Origin: Oscillospiraceae bacterium
Lineage (GTDB): Bacteria > Bacillota > Clostridia > Oscillospirales > Oscillospiraceae
Assembly: GCA_017516065.1 (NCBI GenBank)
Contig: JAFWDQ010000021.1
Location: 62,001-126,000 of the forward strand
DNA length: 64,000 nt
Reading direction: 5' to 3'
The position numbers and the translations under genes are program-made. Shown here piece after piece: positions 56,815 to 64,000 of the stretch. The notes under the pieces were generated by a model that was not told where the DNA came from, did no database searches, and worked only from the letters and a program-made list of their open reading frames with translations. Position 1 is the first letter of the stretch, and each line of letters begins with the position of its first letter.

Positions 56815-59196
56815 CTACTGTTTCATCGTCACCACCGTCACGCCGTCCTCGCCCTCACCGTAGCGTCCGGGGCGAAAACTCTTCACGTATCGGCAGCTGC
56901 GCAGATAGGTCCGCACGGCGTTTCGAAGCGCGCCTGTGCCCTTCCCGTGGATCAGCCGCACCGTCTCCATGTGGGTCAAAGAGGCGCGGTCCAGGAACTG
57001 CTCCGTCAGCGCCAGGGCCTCGTCGGCGGTCATGCCCCGGAGATCCAGCTCCAGAGGCGGCTTCGAGGCCTGGAATTCATGGGCCTGGGTCCGGGGCTCC
57101 TGTCTGCGGGCCGGAGGCTCCTTCTCCGTGACCCGGACATCCTCCTGCCGGGCGGTGAGCTTCATGGCTCCCGCCTGGAGGCTCAGGCTGCCGTCCTTGA
57201 GCACCTCCAGCACCGTGGCGGCGGCACCGCCCATGGTGAGGACGATGACTGTGTCTCCTGCCTCCGCAAGTCGGAGCATGGGCGGGACCTCCGGAGCCTC
57301 CGGTGCGGCGCCGGTGCGATCCTCCGTCTCGTTGATCCGGCGGCGCAGGGCGGCCCGCGCCTCGTTGGCGCTCTGCCAGTCCTGGCCCTTGGCCTGCCGT
57401 TTGCGCATCTCGTCCAGCTCGGCAAAAACGCTGTCCGCCGTGTCCCGGGCGTCGTCCAATATCTCCCGGGCCTCCTGACGGGCCGTTTCCGTGATCTTGT
57501 CCCGCTGGGTCTGCATCTCGGCTTTGAGCTTCCCCGCCGCTTCCCGGTCCTCCTCCGCCTGTCGGCGCAGGACCTCCGCCTCCCGGCGCTCCTTCTCCAT
57601 GGCCTGCCGCTGGGCCTCCATCTGGGTCAGCACGTCCTCGAAGCGGAGGCTGCCGGTATCCAGCTGCTCCCGGGCCCGGGAAAGCACCTCCTCCGACAGG
57701 CCCAGCCGCCGGGCAATTGCAAAGGCATTGGATTTGCCGGGCACGCCGATGAGAAGACGATACGTGGGCTGCAGAGTCTCCACATCGAATTCGCAGGAGG
57801 CGTTGCAGACCCGGGGGGTCGTCATGGCGAAGACCTTCAGCTCCGCGTAGTGGGTGGTGGCGGCCACAAGGGCCCCCTGCCGCCGGGTCTGCTGGATGAT
57901 GGACACGGCCAGGGCCGCGCCCTCCACAGGGTCCGTGCCGGCCCCCAGCTCGTCGAAGAGGGTCAGCGTCTCCTCGTCCGCCTGGGCCAGGATCTCCACG
58001 ATGTTGCCCATGTGGGCGGAGAAGGTGGAAAGGTTCTGCTCAATGCTCTGCTCGTCGCCGATGTCCGCCAGCACGGCCCGGAACACCGGCATCTGACTGC
58101 CGTCCGCCGTGGGCAGATGCAGGCCGCACTGGGCCATGAGGCACAGCAGGCCCAGAGTCTTCAGCGTCACTGTCTTGCCGCCGGTGTTGGGGCCGGTGAT
58201 GACCATGGCATCGAAGTCCTCCCCCAGGCGGATGTCGATGGGGACGGCCGTCTCCCGGTCCAGCAGGGGGTGTCTCGCCTTTCGCAGGACGATGGACCGG
58301 TCCTGCACCAGAGCGGGAGGCATGGCGTTCATCCGCTGGGACAGCTTGCCCCGGGCGAAAATGAGGTCCAGTTCCACCAGATACGCGTAGTCCTGAAGGA
58401 TGTCCTCTCCGTGGGCCGCCGTCTCCGCCGACAGTTCGGCCAGGATACGGTCGATCTCCTGCTGCTCCCTGGCCTCCAGCTCCCGGAGCTTGTTGTTGGC
58501 CTGTACGGCGCTCATGGGCTCGATGAATACCGTGGCGCCGCTGGAGGACATATCGTGGATCAGACCCGGCACATCGCCCCGGTGCTCCGCCTTCACGGGC
58601 ACCACGTAGCGGCCGTTGCGCATGGTGATGATGTTCTCCTGCAGGATCTTCGAGTAGTGGGCAGAGCTGATCATCCGCTGCAGCACCTCCCGGACTTTGG
58701 CCGCGGCGGCGCGCATGTGGCGGCGGATATCCGCCAGCTCCGGGGACGCGGTGTCGGCAATCTCATCCTCGGAGAGGATGGACCGGGTGATGCGGTCCTC
58801 CAGGTAGCGGTTGGCATGGATGGCCCGGAACAGGTCGTCGATGACCGTCGGTTCCTTTCTGTCCTCGCTGCCGTACTCCCGGGCGGTCCGGGCCGTACGG
58901 AGGACTCCGGCCACGTCCAGCAGCTCTCGGGGATTCAGAGCGCCGCCCATCTGAGCCCGCCGGACCACGGCGGCCAGGGGCTTGAGGCCGGAAAAATAGG
59001 GAGCGCCCTGAACGCGCATCATGTCACAGGCCGCCGTGGTCTCCGCCTGGAGCCGCACCGCCTCCGCGTAGTAGGGCGTCGGCGTCAGGCTGGCGGCCCG
59101 TTCCTTGGCCTCCTCGCTGACCGCCTCCGCCGCCAGCAGTTCCAGGATCCGCGGCAGTTCCAGCACGCGGATGGATTTTGCAAAAAGTTCGTCCAT
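56815..59196 (-). CDS. mutS2: Endonuclease MutS2
   Basis: 793 residues. MutS-like clamp and ATPase core (GPNTGGKTVTLKT Walker A, DELGAGTDPVEGAALAVSI) without the mismatch-recognition domain, a long coiled coil, and a C-terminal Smr domain (DLRGMTADEALALTEQFLDR and HGKGTGALR). MutS2 acts on recombination intermediates and on collided ribosomes in Firmicutes. AAGGAGAG precedes the ATG at 59196. Last gene of the yqfC operon. Confidence 0.96.
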   Translation of the reverse strand: MDELFAKSIRVLELPRILELLAAEAVSEEAKERAASLTPTPYYAEAVRLQAETTAACDMMRVQGAPYFSGLKPLAAVVRRAQMGGALNPRELLDVAGVLRTARTAREYGSEDRKEPTVIDDLFRAIHANRYLEDRITRSILSEDEIADTASPELADIRRHMRAAAAKVREVLQRMISSAHYSKILQENIITMRNGRYVVPVKAEHRGDVPGLIHDMSSSGATVFIEPMSAVQANNKLRELEAREQQEIDRILAELSAETAAHGEDILQDYAYLVELDLIFARGKLSQRMNAMPPALVQDRSIVLRKARHPLLDRETAVPIDIRLGEDFDAMVITGPNTGGKTVTLKTLGLLCLMAQCGLHLPTADGSQMPVFRAVLADIGDEQSIEQNLSTFSAHMGNIVEILAQADEETLTLFDELGAGTDPVEGAALAVSIIQQTRRQGALVAATTHYAELKVFAMTTPRVCNASCEFDVETLQPTYRLLIGVPGKSNAFAIARRLGLSEEVLSRAREQLDTGSLRFEDVLTQMEAQRQAMEKERREAEVLRRQAEEDREAAGKLKAEMQTQRDKITETARQEAREILDDARDTADSVFAELDEMRKRQAKGQDWQSANEARAALRRRINETEDRTGAAPEAPEVPPMLRLAEAGDTVIVLTMGGAAATVLEVLKDGSLSLQAGAMKLTARQEDVRVTEKEPPARRQEPRTQAHEFQASKPPLELDLRGMTADEALALTEQFLDRASLTHMETVRLIHGKGTGALRNAVRTYLRSCRYVKSFRPGRYGEGEDGVTVVTMKQ

Positions 59197-59207
59197 GCTC
59201 GCTCTCC

Positions 59208-59957
59208 TTATTCGCTCCGGATCTGGTGATAATACGTCAGCGTGCGGAAGGACCGGTCCAGCTGGGCCAGCAGAAACGCCTCGCAGGCCTCCTCCATCCG
59301 CCCCAGGGCATCGGCCTCCAGTCGGAAGGCATACAGCCGTCTGGCCGGACAGTCCAGCACATACCGCATGGCGGCAAGACTGCCTTGGCACAGGGCCGAC
59401 CGGGCCGCCTCGCCGGAACAGCATCCGGCACAGCAGAGCAGTCCCTCCCGCAGGTCCAGACAGGGCCCCTCCGGCATCTCCCGCCCGCAGACGGCGCAGT
59501 CCTCCAGCCGGGGCGCAAAGCCCATCATGGCCATGAGGCGCAGTTCAAAGGCCGCCTTGATCTGGCCCGTCGGCGCTGTCTGCTGCCCCAGGGCGTACAG
59601 GGCGTTGAGCACCAGCGGCAGAAGCTCCGGAGACGCAGTGTCTCCCTCAGACAGCTGTTCCGCCAGTTCGGCGAAGTAGCAGCCCAGAGCCAGTCGCTCC
59701 ACGTCGGCGCGCAGAGGCAGGAACTGCTCGATGGTGGCGGCGGCGTCCAGGGTGCACGTGCCCCGGTACCTGAAGAGGGTCAGCTCCCCATAGGTCAGCA
59801 GCTGTGTGGCGGCGGCAAGCGGGCTGTTTTTCTGCCGGGCCCGACGGGCCAGCACCGTCCGCTTTTCCCCGCTCTCCAGCAGCACCGTCAGCAGACGGTG
59901 GGCCTCCTTGTAATCCGTGACCCGCAGGATCAGGCCACGGGCAACCTCCGTACTCAT
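59208..59957 (-). CDS. recO: DNA repair protein RecO
   Basis: 249 residues. OB-fold N-terminus (ARGLILRVTDYKEAHRLLTV), helical body, and a zinc-ribbon Cys set (CAVCG and CCAGCC). With RecR it loads RecA onto SSB-coated DNA. Its ATG overlaps the era stop (ATGA), and it is 11 bases from mutS2. Confidence 0.94.
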   Translation of the reverse strand: MSTEVARGLILRVTDYKEAHRLLTVLLESGEKRTVLARRARQKNSPLAAATQLLTYGELTLFRYRGTCTLDAAATIEQFLPLRADVERLALGCYFAELAEQLSEGDTASPELLPLVLNALYALGQQTAPTGQIKAAFELRLMAMMGFAPRLEDCAVCGREMPEGPCLDLREGLLCCAGCCSGEAARSALCQGSLAAMRYVLDCPARRLYAFRLEADALGRMEEACEAFLLAQLDRSFRTLTYYHQIRSE

Positions 59958-60847
59958 TCCGTATAGCCGAAACCGCGGATGTAATTCTGGTTGTCCCGCC
60001 AGTTCTCCCTGATCTTCACCACGGTCTCCATATAGACCTTCGCCCCCATGAACCGCTCGATCTCCTGCCGGGCAGCGGAGGCGATCTTCTTCACTGTCTC
60101 GCCCTTTTTGCCGATGATGATGCCCTTATGGCTCTCCTTTTCACAGTAGATAGTCACATACAGGTCGATAATGCCGTCGTTCCGCTCGGTGAAGCGGGTC
60201 ACCTCCACGGCGGTGCCGTGAGGCACCTCCTGCTGCAGGTACAGCAGCAGCTTTTCCCGCACCAGCTCCGCCACGATCTGGCGCTCCGGCTGGTCCGTGG
60301 TCATGTCGTCGGTAAAGAGGGCCGGGCCCTCCTGCGCAAAGGTCTCCAGTACGTCCAGCAGCTCCTCCACACCCTCGTTTTGCTTCGCGCTGATGGGCAC
60401 GATGGCCTGAAAGTCCATGGCCTGCCGGTAGACGTCGATGACTGCCAGCAGGTCCTCCTTGGGTACCGTGTCGATCTTGTTGATGACCAGCACCGCCGGG
60501 AGCTTCGCCTCCCGGACCCTGTCCATGAGCTGCTGCTCCGGGTCACCGATGACGGGCCGCGGCTCCGCCAGGATCGCCACGGCGTCCACATCCGCGATGG
60601 AGGCGCGTACCACGCTGACCATATAGTCCCCCAGCCGGGTCTTTGCCCTGTGGAGGCCCGGGGTATCCAGAAAGATGAATTGGGTCTCCCCTCTGTTCCG
60701 GATGCCGCAGATGCGGTTCCGGGTGGTCTGGGGCTTCGGCGTAACGATGGCCACCTTCTCCCCCACGATGGCGTTGAGGAGGGTGGACTTTCCTACGTTG
60801 GGCCGTCCGGCCAGGGTGATCATCGCTGTTTTTTTGATCTCAGTCAC
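59954..60847 (-). CDS. era: GTPase Era
   Basis: 297 residues. Ras-like domain (GRPNVGKSTLLNAIVGEKVA, DTPGLH, NKIDTV) and C-terminal KH domain (IIIGKKGETVKKIASAARQE). Needed for 16S rRNA maturation and 30S assembly. The second of two in-frame GTG codons (60847) is chosen, giving the family start MTEIKK and a GGAG about nine bases upstream; the first GTG (60856) touches that site. The start lies inside the end of ybeY. Confidence 0.95.
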   Translation of the reverse strand: MTEIKKTAMITLAGRPNVGKSTLLNAIVGEKVAIVTPKPQTTRNRICGIRNRGETQFIFLDTPGLHRAKTRLGDYMVSVVRASIADVDAVAILAEPRPVIGDPEQQLMDRVREAKLPAVLVINKIDTVPKEDLLAVIDVYRQAMDFQAIVPISAKQNEGVEELLDVLETFAQEGPALFTDDMTTDQPERQIVAELVREKLLLYLQQEVPHGTAVEVTRFTERNDGIIDLYVTIYCEKESHKGIIIGKKGETVKKIASAARQEIERFMGAKVYMETVVKIRENWRDNQNYIRGFGYTE

Positions 60848-61349
60848 GGTCCTCACGCTCCTTTCCCCGGCCCAGGCGGGTCATGATGAGCTTCTCCCGC
60901 TCCCGCATCCGGGCCTTCTCAGGGCCCTCATCCGTATGGTCGTAGCCCAACAGGTGCAGCACAGAGTGGACCGTCAGGTACATCAGCTCCCGCTCCGTGC
61001 TGTGGCCGTACTCCGCCGCCTGGGATTCCACCCGCTCCAGAGACAGAGCCATGTCCCCCAGGAGAAGGCGGCCCGTCTCCGGGTCTTCGTCGCAGAGATC
61101 CGGGTCGAAGGCGCCGGGGATCTGCTCCGAGGCGGGAAAGCTGAGGACATCCGTGGGCCTGTCTATATCCCGGAAATCCCGGTTCAGCTCCCGGATATGC
61201 GCGTCGTCGGTGAGCAGGACGCTGACGGACACCGGGGTCGTAACGCCCTCCGCCTGAAGAGCCTCCCTCACAGCTTTTTTGACGGACCGGTACGCCTGGG
61301 GCATGCCCAGACCCGGGCCCGTCCGGGTCACGGTGATCTCCGCGATCAT
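60840..61349 (-). CDS. ybeY: Endoribonuclease YbeY
   Basis: 169 residues. Zinc site H-S-V-L-H-L-L-G-Y-D-H in LTVHSVLHLLGYDHTDEG. RNase with a role in 16S rRNA 3'-end processing and ribosome quality control. The N-terminal part (NRDFRDIDRPTDVLSFPASE) is typical. Coupled to phoH through ATGA. Confidence 0.96.
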   Translation of the reverse strand: MIAEITVTRTGPGLGMPQAYRSVKKAVREALQAEGVTTPVSVSVLLTDDAHIRELNRDFRDIDRPTDVLSFPASEQIPGAFDPDLCDEDPETGRLLLGDMALSLERVESQAAEYGHSTERELMYLTVHSVLHLLGYDHTDEGPEKARMREREKLIMTRLGRGKEREDRD

Positions 61350-62335
61350 CGTCTGCCGCCTCCCTTCGCCCGGTCCTGCTTCTTCGCCTTCTCATAGTCG
61401 TCATAGGCCTTGACGATGCGCTGGACGATGACGTGGCGCACCACGTCGCTGCCGGTGAGGGTGCACTGGGCGATACCCTCCACGTTCTGCAGCACCCGCA
61501 TGGCCTCCTTCAGGCCGCTGGCCTTGTCCGGCGGCAGGTCGATCTGGGTTATGTCTCCGGTGATGACCACCTTGGAGCCGAAACCGATCCGGGTGAGGAA
61601 CATCTTCATCTGCTCCCGGGAGGTGTTCTGGGCCTCGTCCAGGATGATGAAGGAGTCGTCCAGAGTCCGGCCGCGCATGTAGGCCAGGGGGGCCACCTCG
61701 ATATTGCCGCGCTCCAGATATTTGTGGTAGGCGTCCACTCCCAGCATCTCAAAGAGGGCGTCGTACAGGGGCCGCAGGTAGGGGTCCACCTTGTTTTGCA
61801 GGTCGCCGGGAAGGAAGCCCAGCTTCTCCCCCGCCTCCACGGCGGGCCGGGTGAGGATGATACGGTTGACCTGCTTGTCCCGAAACGCCGCAACTGCGGC
61901 GGCCACGGCCAGATACGTCTTGCCGGTGCCCGCCGGGCCGATGCCCAGGGTGACGATGTTCTTCCCGATGGCTTCAATATATTTCTTCTGGCCCAGGGTC
62001 TTGGCCTTGATGGGCTTGCCCCGGGCGGTGACGCAGAGCACGTCCCCGGCCAGCTGGCCGATCTCCCCGGACCGGCCGTTCCGCACCAGATCCAGGATGT
62101 ACCGCACGTTCTGATTGTCGATGACCTCGCCCCGGCTGAGGAGAGACAGCAGGCCCTCCACCGTCTGGACGCCCTGGAGGACGGCCTCGCCCTCCCCGAT
62201 CACCTTCAGTTCCTCCTCGCGGTTGACGATGCTCACGCCCAGTTCCCGCTCGATGGTTCGGATATTCTCATCGAAGGAGCCGAACAGCGCCACGGCCTCC
62301 TCCATACGTTCCAGACTGATCGTCTGTTCTGTCAT
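61346..62335 (-). CDS. phoH: PhoH-like ATPase
   Basis: 329 residues. Walker A GPAGTGKTYLAVA, Walker B FIILDEAQNT and Q/T motifs near GDITQIDLP define the PhoH/YlaK type. Predicted RNA-related ATPase, regularly next to ybeY and era. GGGGA lies before the ATG at 62335. Confidence 0.94.
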   Translation of the reverse strand: MTEQTISLERMEEAVALFGSFDENIRTIERELGVSIVNREEELKVIGEGEAVLQGVQTVEGLLSLLSRGEVIDNQNVRYILDLVRNGRSGEIGQLAGDVLCVTARGKPIKAKTLGQKKYIEAIGKNIVTLGIGPAGTGKTYLAVAAAVAAFRDKQVNRIILTRPAVEAGEKLGFLPGDLQNKVDPYLRPLYDALFEMLGVDAYHKYLERGNIEVAPLAYMRGRTLDDSFIILDEAQNTSREQMKMFLTRIGFGSKVVITGDITQIDLPPDKASGLKEAMRVLQNVEGIAQCTLTGSDVVRHVIVQRIVKAYDDYEKAKKQDRAKGGGRR

Positions 62336-62350
62336 TGGCATCCCCTTCAC

Positions 62351-63577
62351 TCATGTGTTCTCTTCACTCTGCTCCGGCTCCCGGGCCGGTACGCTTTTGC
62401 CGATCTGCTCCTCGCACTCCGCCCGGAGGGTCACCAGGAGCAGACCGTTTCGCTCCTCCACGGTGATTTCCTGCTCCGTGACCTCGCCGTCGTCCCCCAC
62501 GTCCGCTTTCAGCGTGGCGGTGAGACGCTCTGTGAGCAGCCGCTCCGCCGACGCCCGGTCCAGAGGGCGCTCCACAGGCTCATACGGCCGCAGGATCTCC
62601 CGGATCAGCGTCACCGGCAGCACCACGTCTCCCGGCAGACGCAGGGAACTCTCTATTGTCATTTTATCATAGTTCCCCGGTAGAATACCACCCTTTGGAT
62701 AGAAATTTATTCTCCGGATGCCCCACAGCAGGGCATACCGTGTCCGCTCCGGTCCGGTGTACGCCTTGCCTGTCACCGTCAGGGGCGTCTCCAGCGTCAG
62801 GGTCCGCCAGGTCCGGGCGTAGATCCGGGCCATGGCCCGGACCCGGCGGGTCCCCAGATCTACGGTGCCGCCCTCCGGCCGCCGCACCTCGTAGATGCCC
62901 CGGACCAGTACGTCTCCGGTGATCACCGTGGAGCCCGGCGCCACCTGTTCCTCGCCCCGAAGCACCTCCATCCGCGTAATGAGCCCGTCCCGCTCCGCCA
63001 GCAGGTCCATGGGAGTGCGCTCGTCTACGATCTCCGGCACCGGCTGCCGCTCCCGGACGATGACCTCCGCTTTTGACCCGGAGAGATTCACCGTCAGCCA
63101 GGACAGCTCCGGCATGGCCAGCAGGACCTTGTGCTTCACGGCGTTTGTGTCCAGGGCAGGGCCGTAGACGCCGAAGTGCACCCCCGCCAGCCGCAGTTCC
63201 TGCTGGATCCGCGGGGTGGGCACCGTTTCGTTGCCCGTCACCTCCACCGCTAAAATCACCCGGGAGAGGACGAGAACCGCCAGCAGAAAGCAGACAAAGC
63301 CCCCCAGCAGGGCGTACCGCCGGCGCATACGGCCCAGAAAGAAGGGCACGCCCCGGCGGCGGGTCTCCCGCAGGTCGCACATGGCCCGGCGGGCCAGTCC
63401 CCGGACCCGGCGGCGGTCCCGCCGGAAGATCCGGACCTGGAAGCAAGTTGGTGACCGCCATTCCAGCCCCCAGAAGGGCACCCTCTCCTGGGCCAGCAGG
63501 TTCAGCAGGCGCTCCGGGTACGCCCCCTCCGCCTCCATGGTCACATGGCCCCGGAGCAGATGGATGATCCCCTGCAT
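62351..63577 (-). CDS. yqfD: Sporulation protein YqfD
   Basis: 408 residues. One N-terminal domain (MQGIIHLLRGHVTMEAEG), a membrane helix near residues 90-110 and a POTRA/FtsQ-like extracytoplasmic domain (EVTGNETVPTPRIQQELRLA). Made in the mother cell under sigma E in Bacillus and required for normal sporulation. GAGGGGG is seven bases before the ATG, which overlaps the yqfC stop (TGATG). Confidence 0.93.
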   Translation of the reverse strand: MQGIIHLLRGHVTMEAEGAYPERLLNLLAQERVPFWGLEWRSPTCFQVRIFRRDRRRVRGLARRAMCDLRETRRRGVPFFLGRMRRRYALLGGFVCFLLAVLVLSRVILAVEVTGNETVPTPRIQQELRLAGVHFGVYGPALDTNAVKHKVLLAMPELSWLTVNLSGSKAEVIVRERQPVPEIVDERTPMDLLAERDGLITRMEVLRGEEQVAPGSTVITGDVLVRGIYEVRRPEGGTVDLGTRRVRAMARIYARTWRTLTLETPLTVTGKAYTGPERTRYALLWGIRRINFYPKGGILPGNYDKMTIESSLRLPGDVVLPVTLIREILRPYEPVERPLDRASAERLLTERLTATLKADVGDDGEVTEQEITVEERNGLLLVTLRAECEEQIGKSVPAREPEQSEENT

Positions 63578-63864
63578 CACACAGCCCCCTCTTCGCCTGA
63601 AAAATCGATCTGCAGGAGCAGGCCCGTGATCAGCAGCTCCCGGTCGTTCATGGCCCGGAGGGTCAGATCCGTACCCCGGACGCAGACCTCGCTGCGGCCG
63701 GCGGAGATCCGGATCTCCGTATCGCTGTAGTTCAGGATGCCCCGGTGGTTCTCCATCCGCAGTTCCCGGCCTCCCGTTACCTCCAGCCGGAATTCTCCGG
63801 CCACCGCCTCCCCCGGCAGATCGAAGGTCTCCGCCAGCCGGGCCAGCAGCGTCTGTCCGTCCAT
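63577..63864 (-). CDS. yqfC: Sporulation protein YqfC
   Basis: 95 residues, family length. YabP/YqfC fold with the motif FRLEVTGGRELRMENHRGIL. First gene of the operon yqfC-yqfD-phoH-ybeY-era-recO-mutS2. It confirms an endospore-forming Firmicute. Its promoter should lie in 63865-63960; TTGACG at about 63945 on the minus strand is a possible -35 but no good -10 pairs with it, and a sigma E site was not convincing. Confidence 0.92.
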   Translation of the reverse strand: MDGQTLLARLAETFDLPGEAVAGEFRLEVTGGRELRMENHRGILNYSDTEIRISAGRSEVCVRGTDLTLRAMNDRELLITGLLLQIDFSGEEGAV

Positions 63865-63960
63865 GCTCCCGCCCCCTCTCTGTGCACTCTATGCGGAAAG
63901 GGGGCAAACCTTGCCTGCCGGGCGCATAGGTATGGCTATTCCCGTCAAGGAGGTGTTTCC

Positions 63961-64000
63961 ATGGGCCGCGCTCTTCGTGTCGGCGGCGGGCTGCTCCTGC
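63961..64000 (+). CDS. Start of a gene cut by the window end
   Basis: ATG with AAGGAGGTG about seven bases upstream, then Met-Gly-Arg-Ala-Leu-Arg-Val and a Gly/Leu-rich run that looks like the start of a signal peptide or membrane anchor. Only 13 codons are present, so no identity can be given. It diverges from yqfC; the 96-base gap holds its leader. Confidence 0.55.
   Translation, partial: MGRALRVGGGLLL

Overview
The window is GC-rich, densely coded DNA from a spore-forming Gram-positive bacterium. The best fit is a gut member of the Clostridia, probably Oscillospiraceae. The evidence is the sporulation pair yqfC-yqfD ahead of phoH-ybeY-era-recO-mutS2, an HPr with both His15 and Ser46, Shine-Dalgarno sites of the AAGGAGG type, lipoproteins with LxxC lipoboxes, S-layer-homology-like (SLH) domains in secreted proteins, and many sigma-A type promoters. 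Genus is not claimed. No CRISPR array, rRNA, transposase, integrase or phage gene was seen.

Layout. 1-4.2 kb: end of a chromate transporter, a zinc/manganese ABC importer (znuACB-like) and an SLH-like secreted protein. 4.2-9.3 kb: a complete branched-chain amino acid ABC importer (livJHMGF) with promoter and terminator. 9.3-17.2 kb (minus strand): a flavoprotein oxidoreductase, a copper P-type ATPase, a C11 clostripain-like lipoprotein with an extraordinary Trp/Tyr/acidic tail, and typA. 17.3 kb: tRNA-Arg(CCT). 17.4-20.4 kb (minus): a 994-residue protein joining a PH-like N-terminus, two duplicated Sel1 blocks and a degenerate copy of all three EF-Tu domains. 20.6-27.6 kb: two large paralogous secreted SLH-type proteins and a lipoprotein of unknown function. 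27.7-33.7 kb (minus): pyrG-carA-carB, with overlapping genes behind a promoter and an attenuator-like hairpin. 33.8-35.0 kb: a small AT-richer island (XRE regulator plus a small unknown protein) with ~113-bp direct repeats, one of which is the 3' end of the adjacent peptidase gene. 35-37.5 kb: Xaa-Pro aminopeptidase and a PAP2 phosphatase. 37.6-42.8 kb: a two-component system divergent from a VTC polyphosphate-polymerase-like / DUF4956 / beta-helix lipoprotein operon. 42.9-48.3 kb: uvrB, a small zincin and uvrA. 48.3-52.7 kb: an ECF S component, an SLH protein, an SLC13-type transporter and a LysR regulator. 52.9-56.7 kb (minus): HPr, uvrC, rsmD, coaD and a coiled-coil protein. 56.8-63.9 kb (minus): the yqfC-to-mutS2 operon. 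A truncated gene starts at 63961.

Most of the window is core metabolism, DNA repair, translation and ribosome assembly. The parts that look unusual are the EF-Tu/Sel1 fusion, the clostripain tail, the direct-repeat island beside the peptidase gene, the VTC operon facing its two-component system, and the pyrG-carAB leader.
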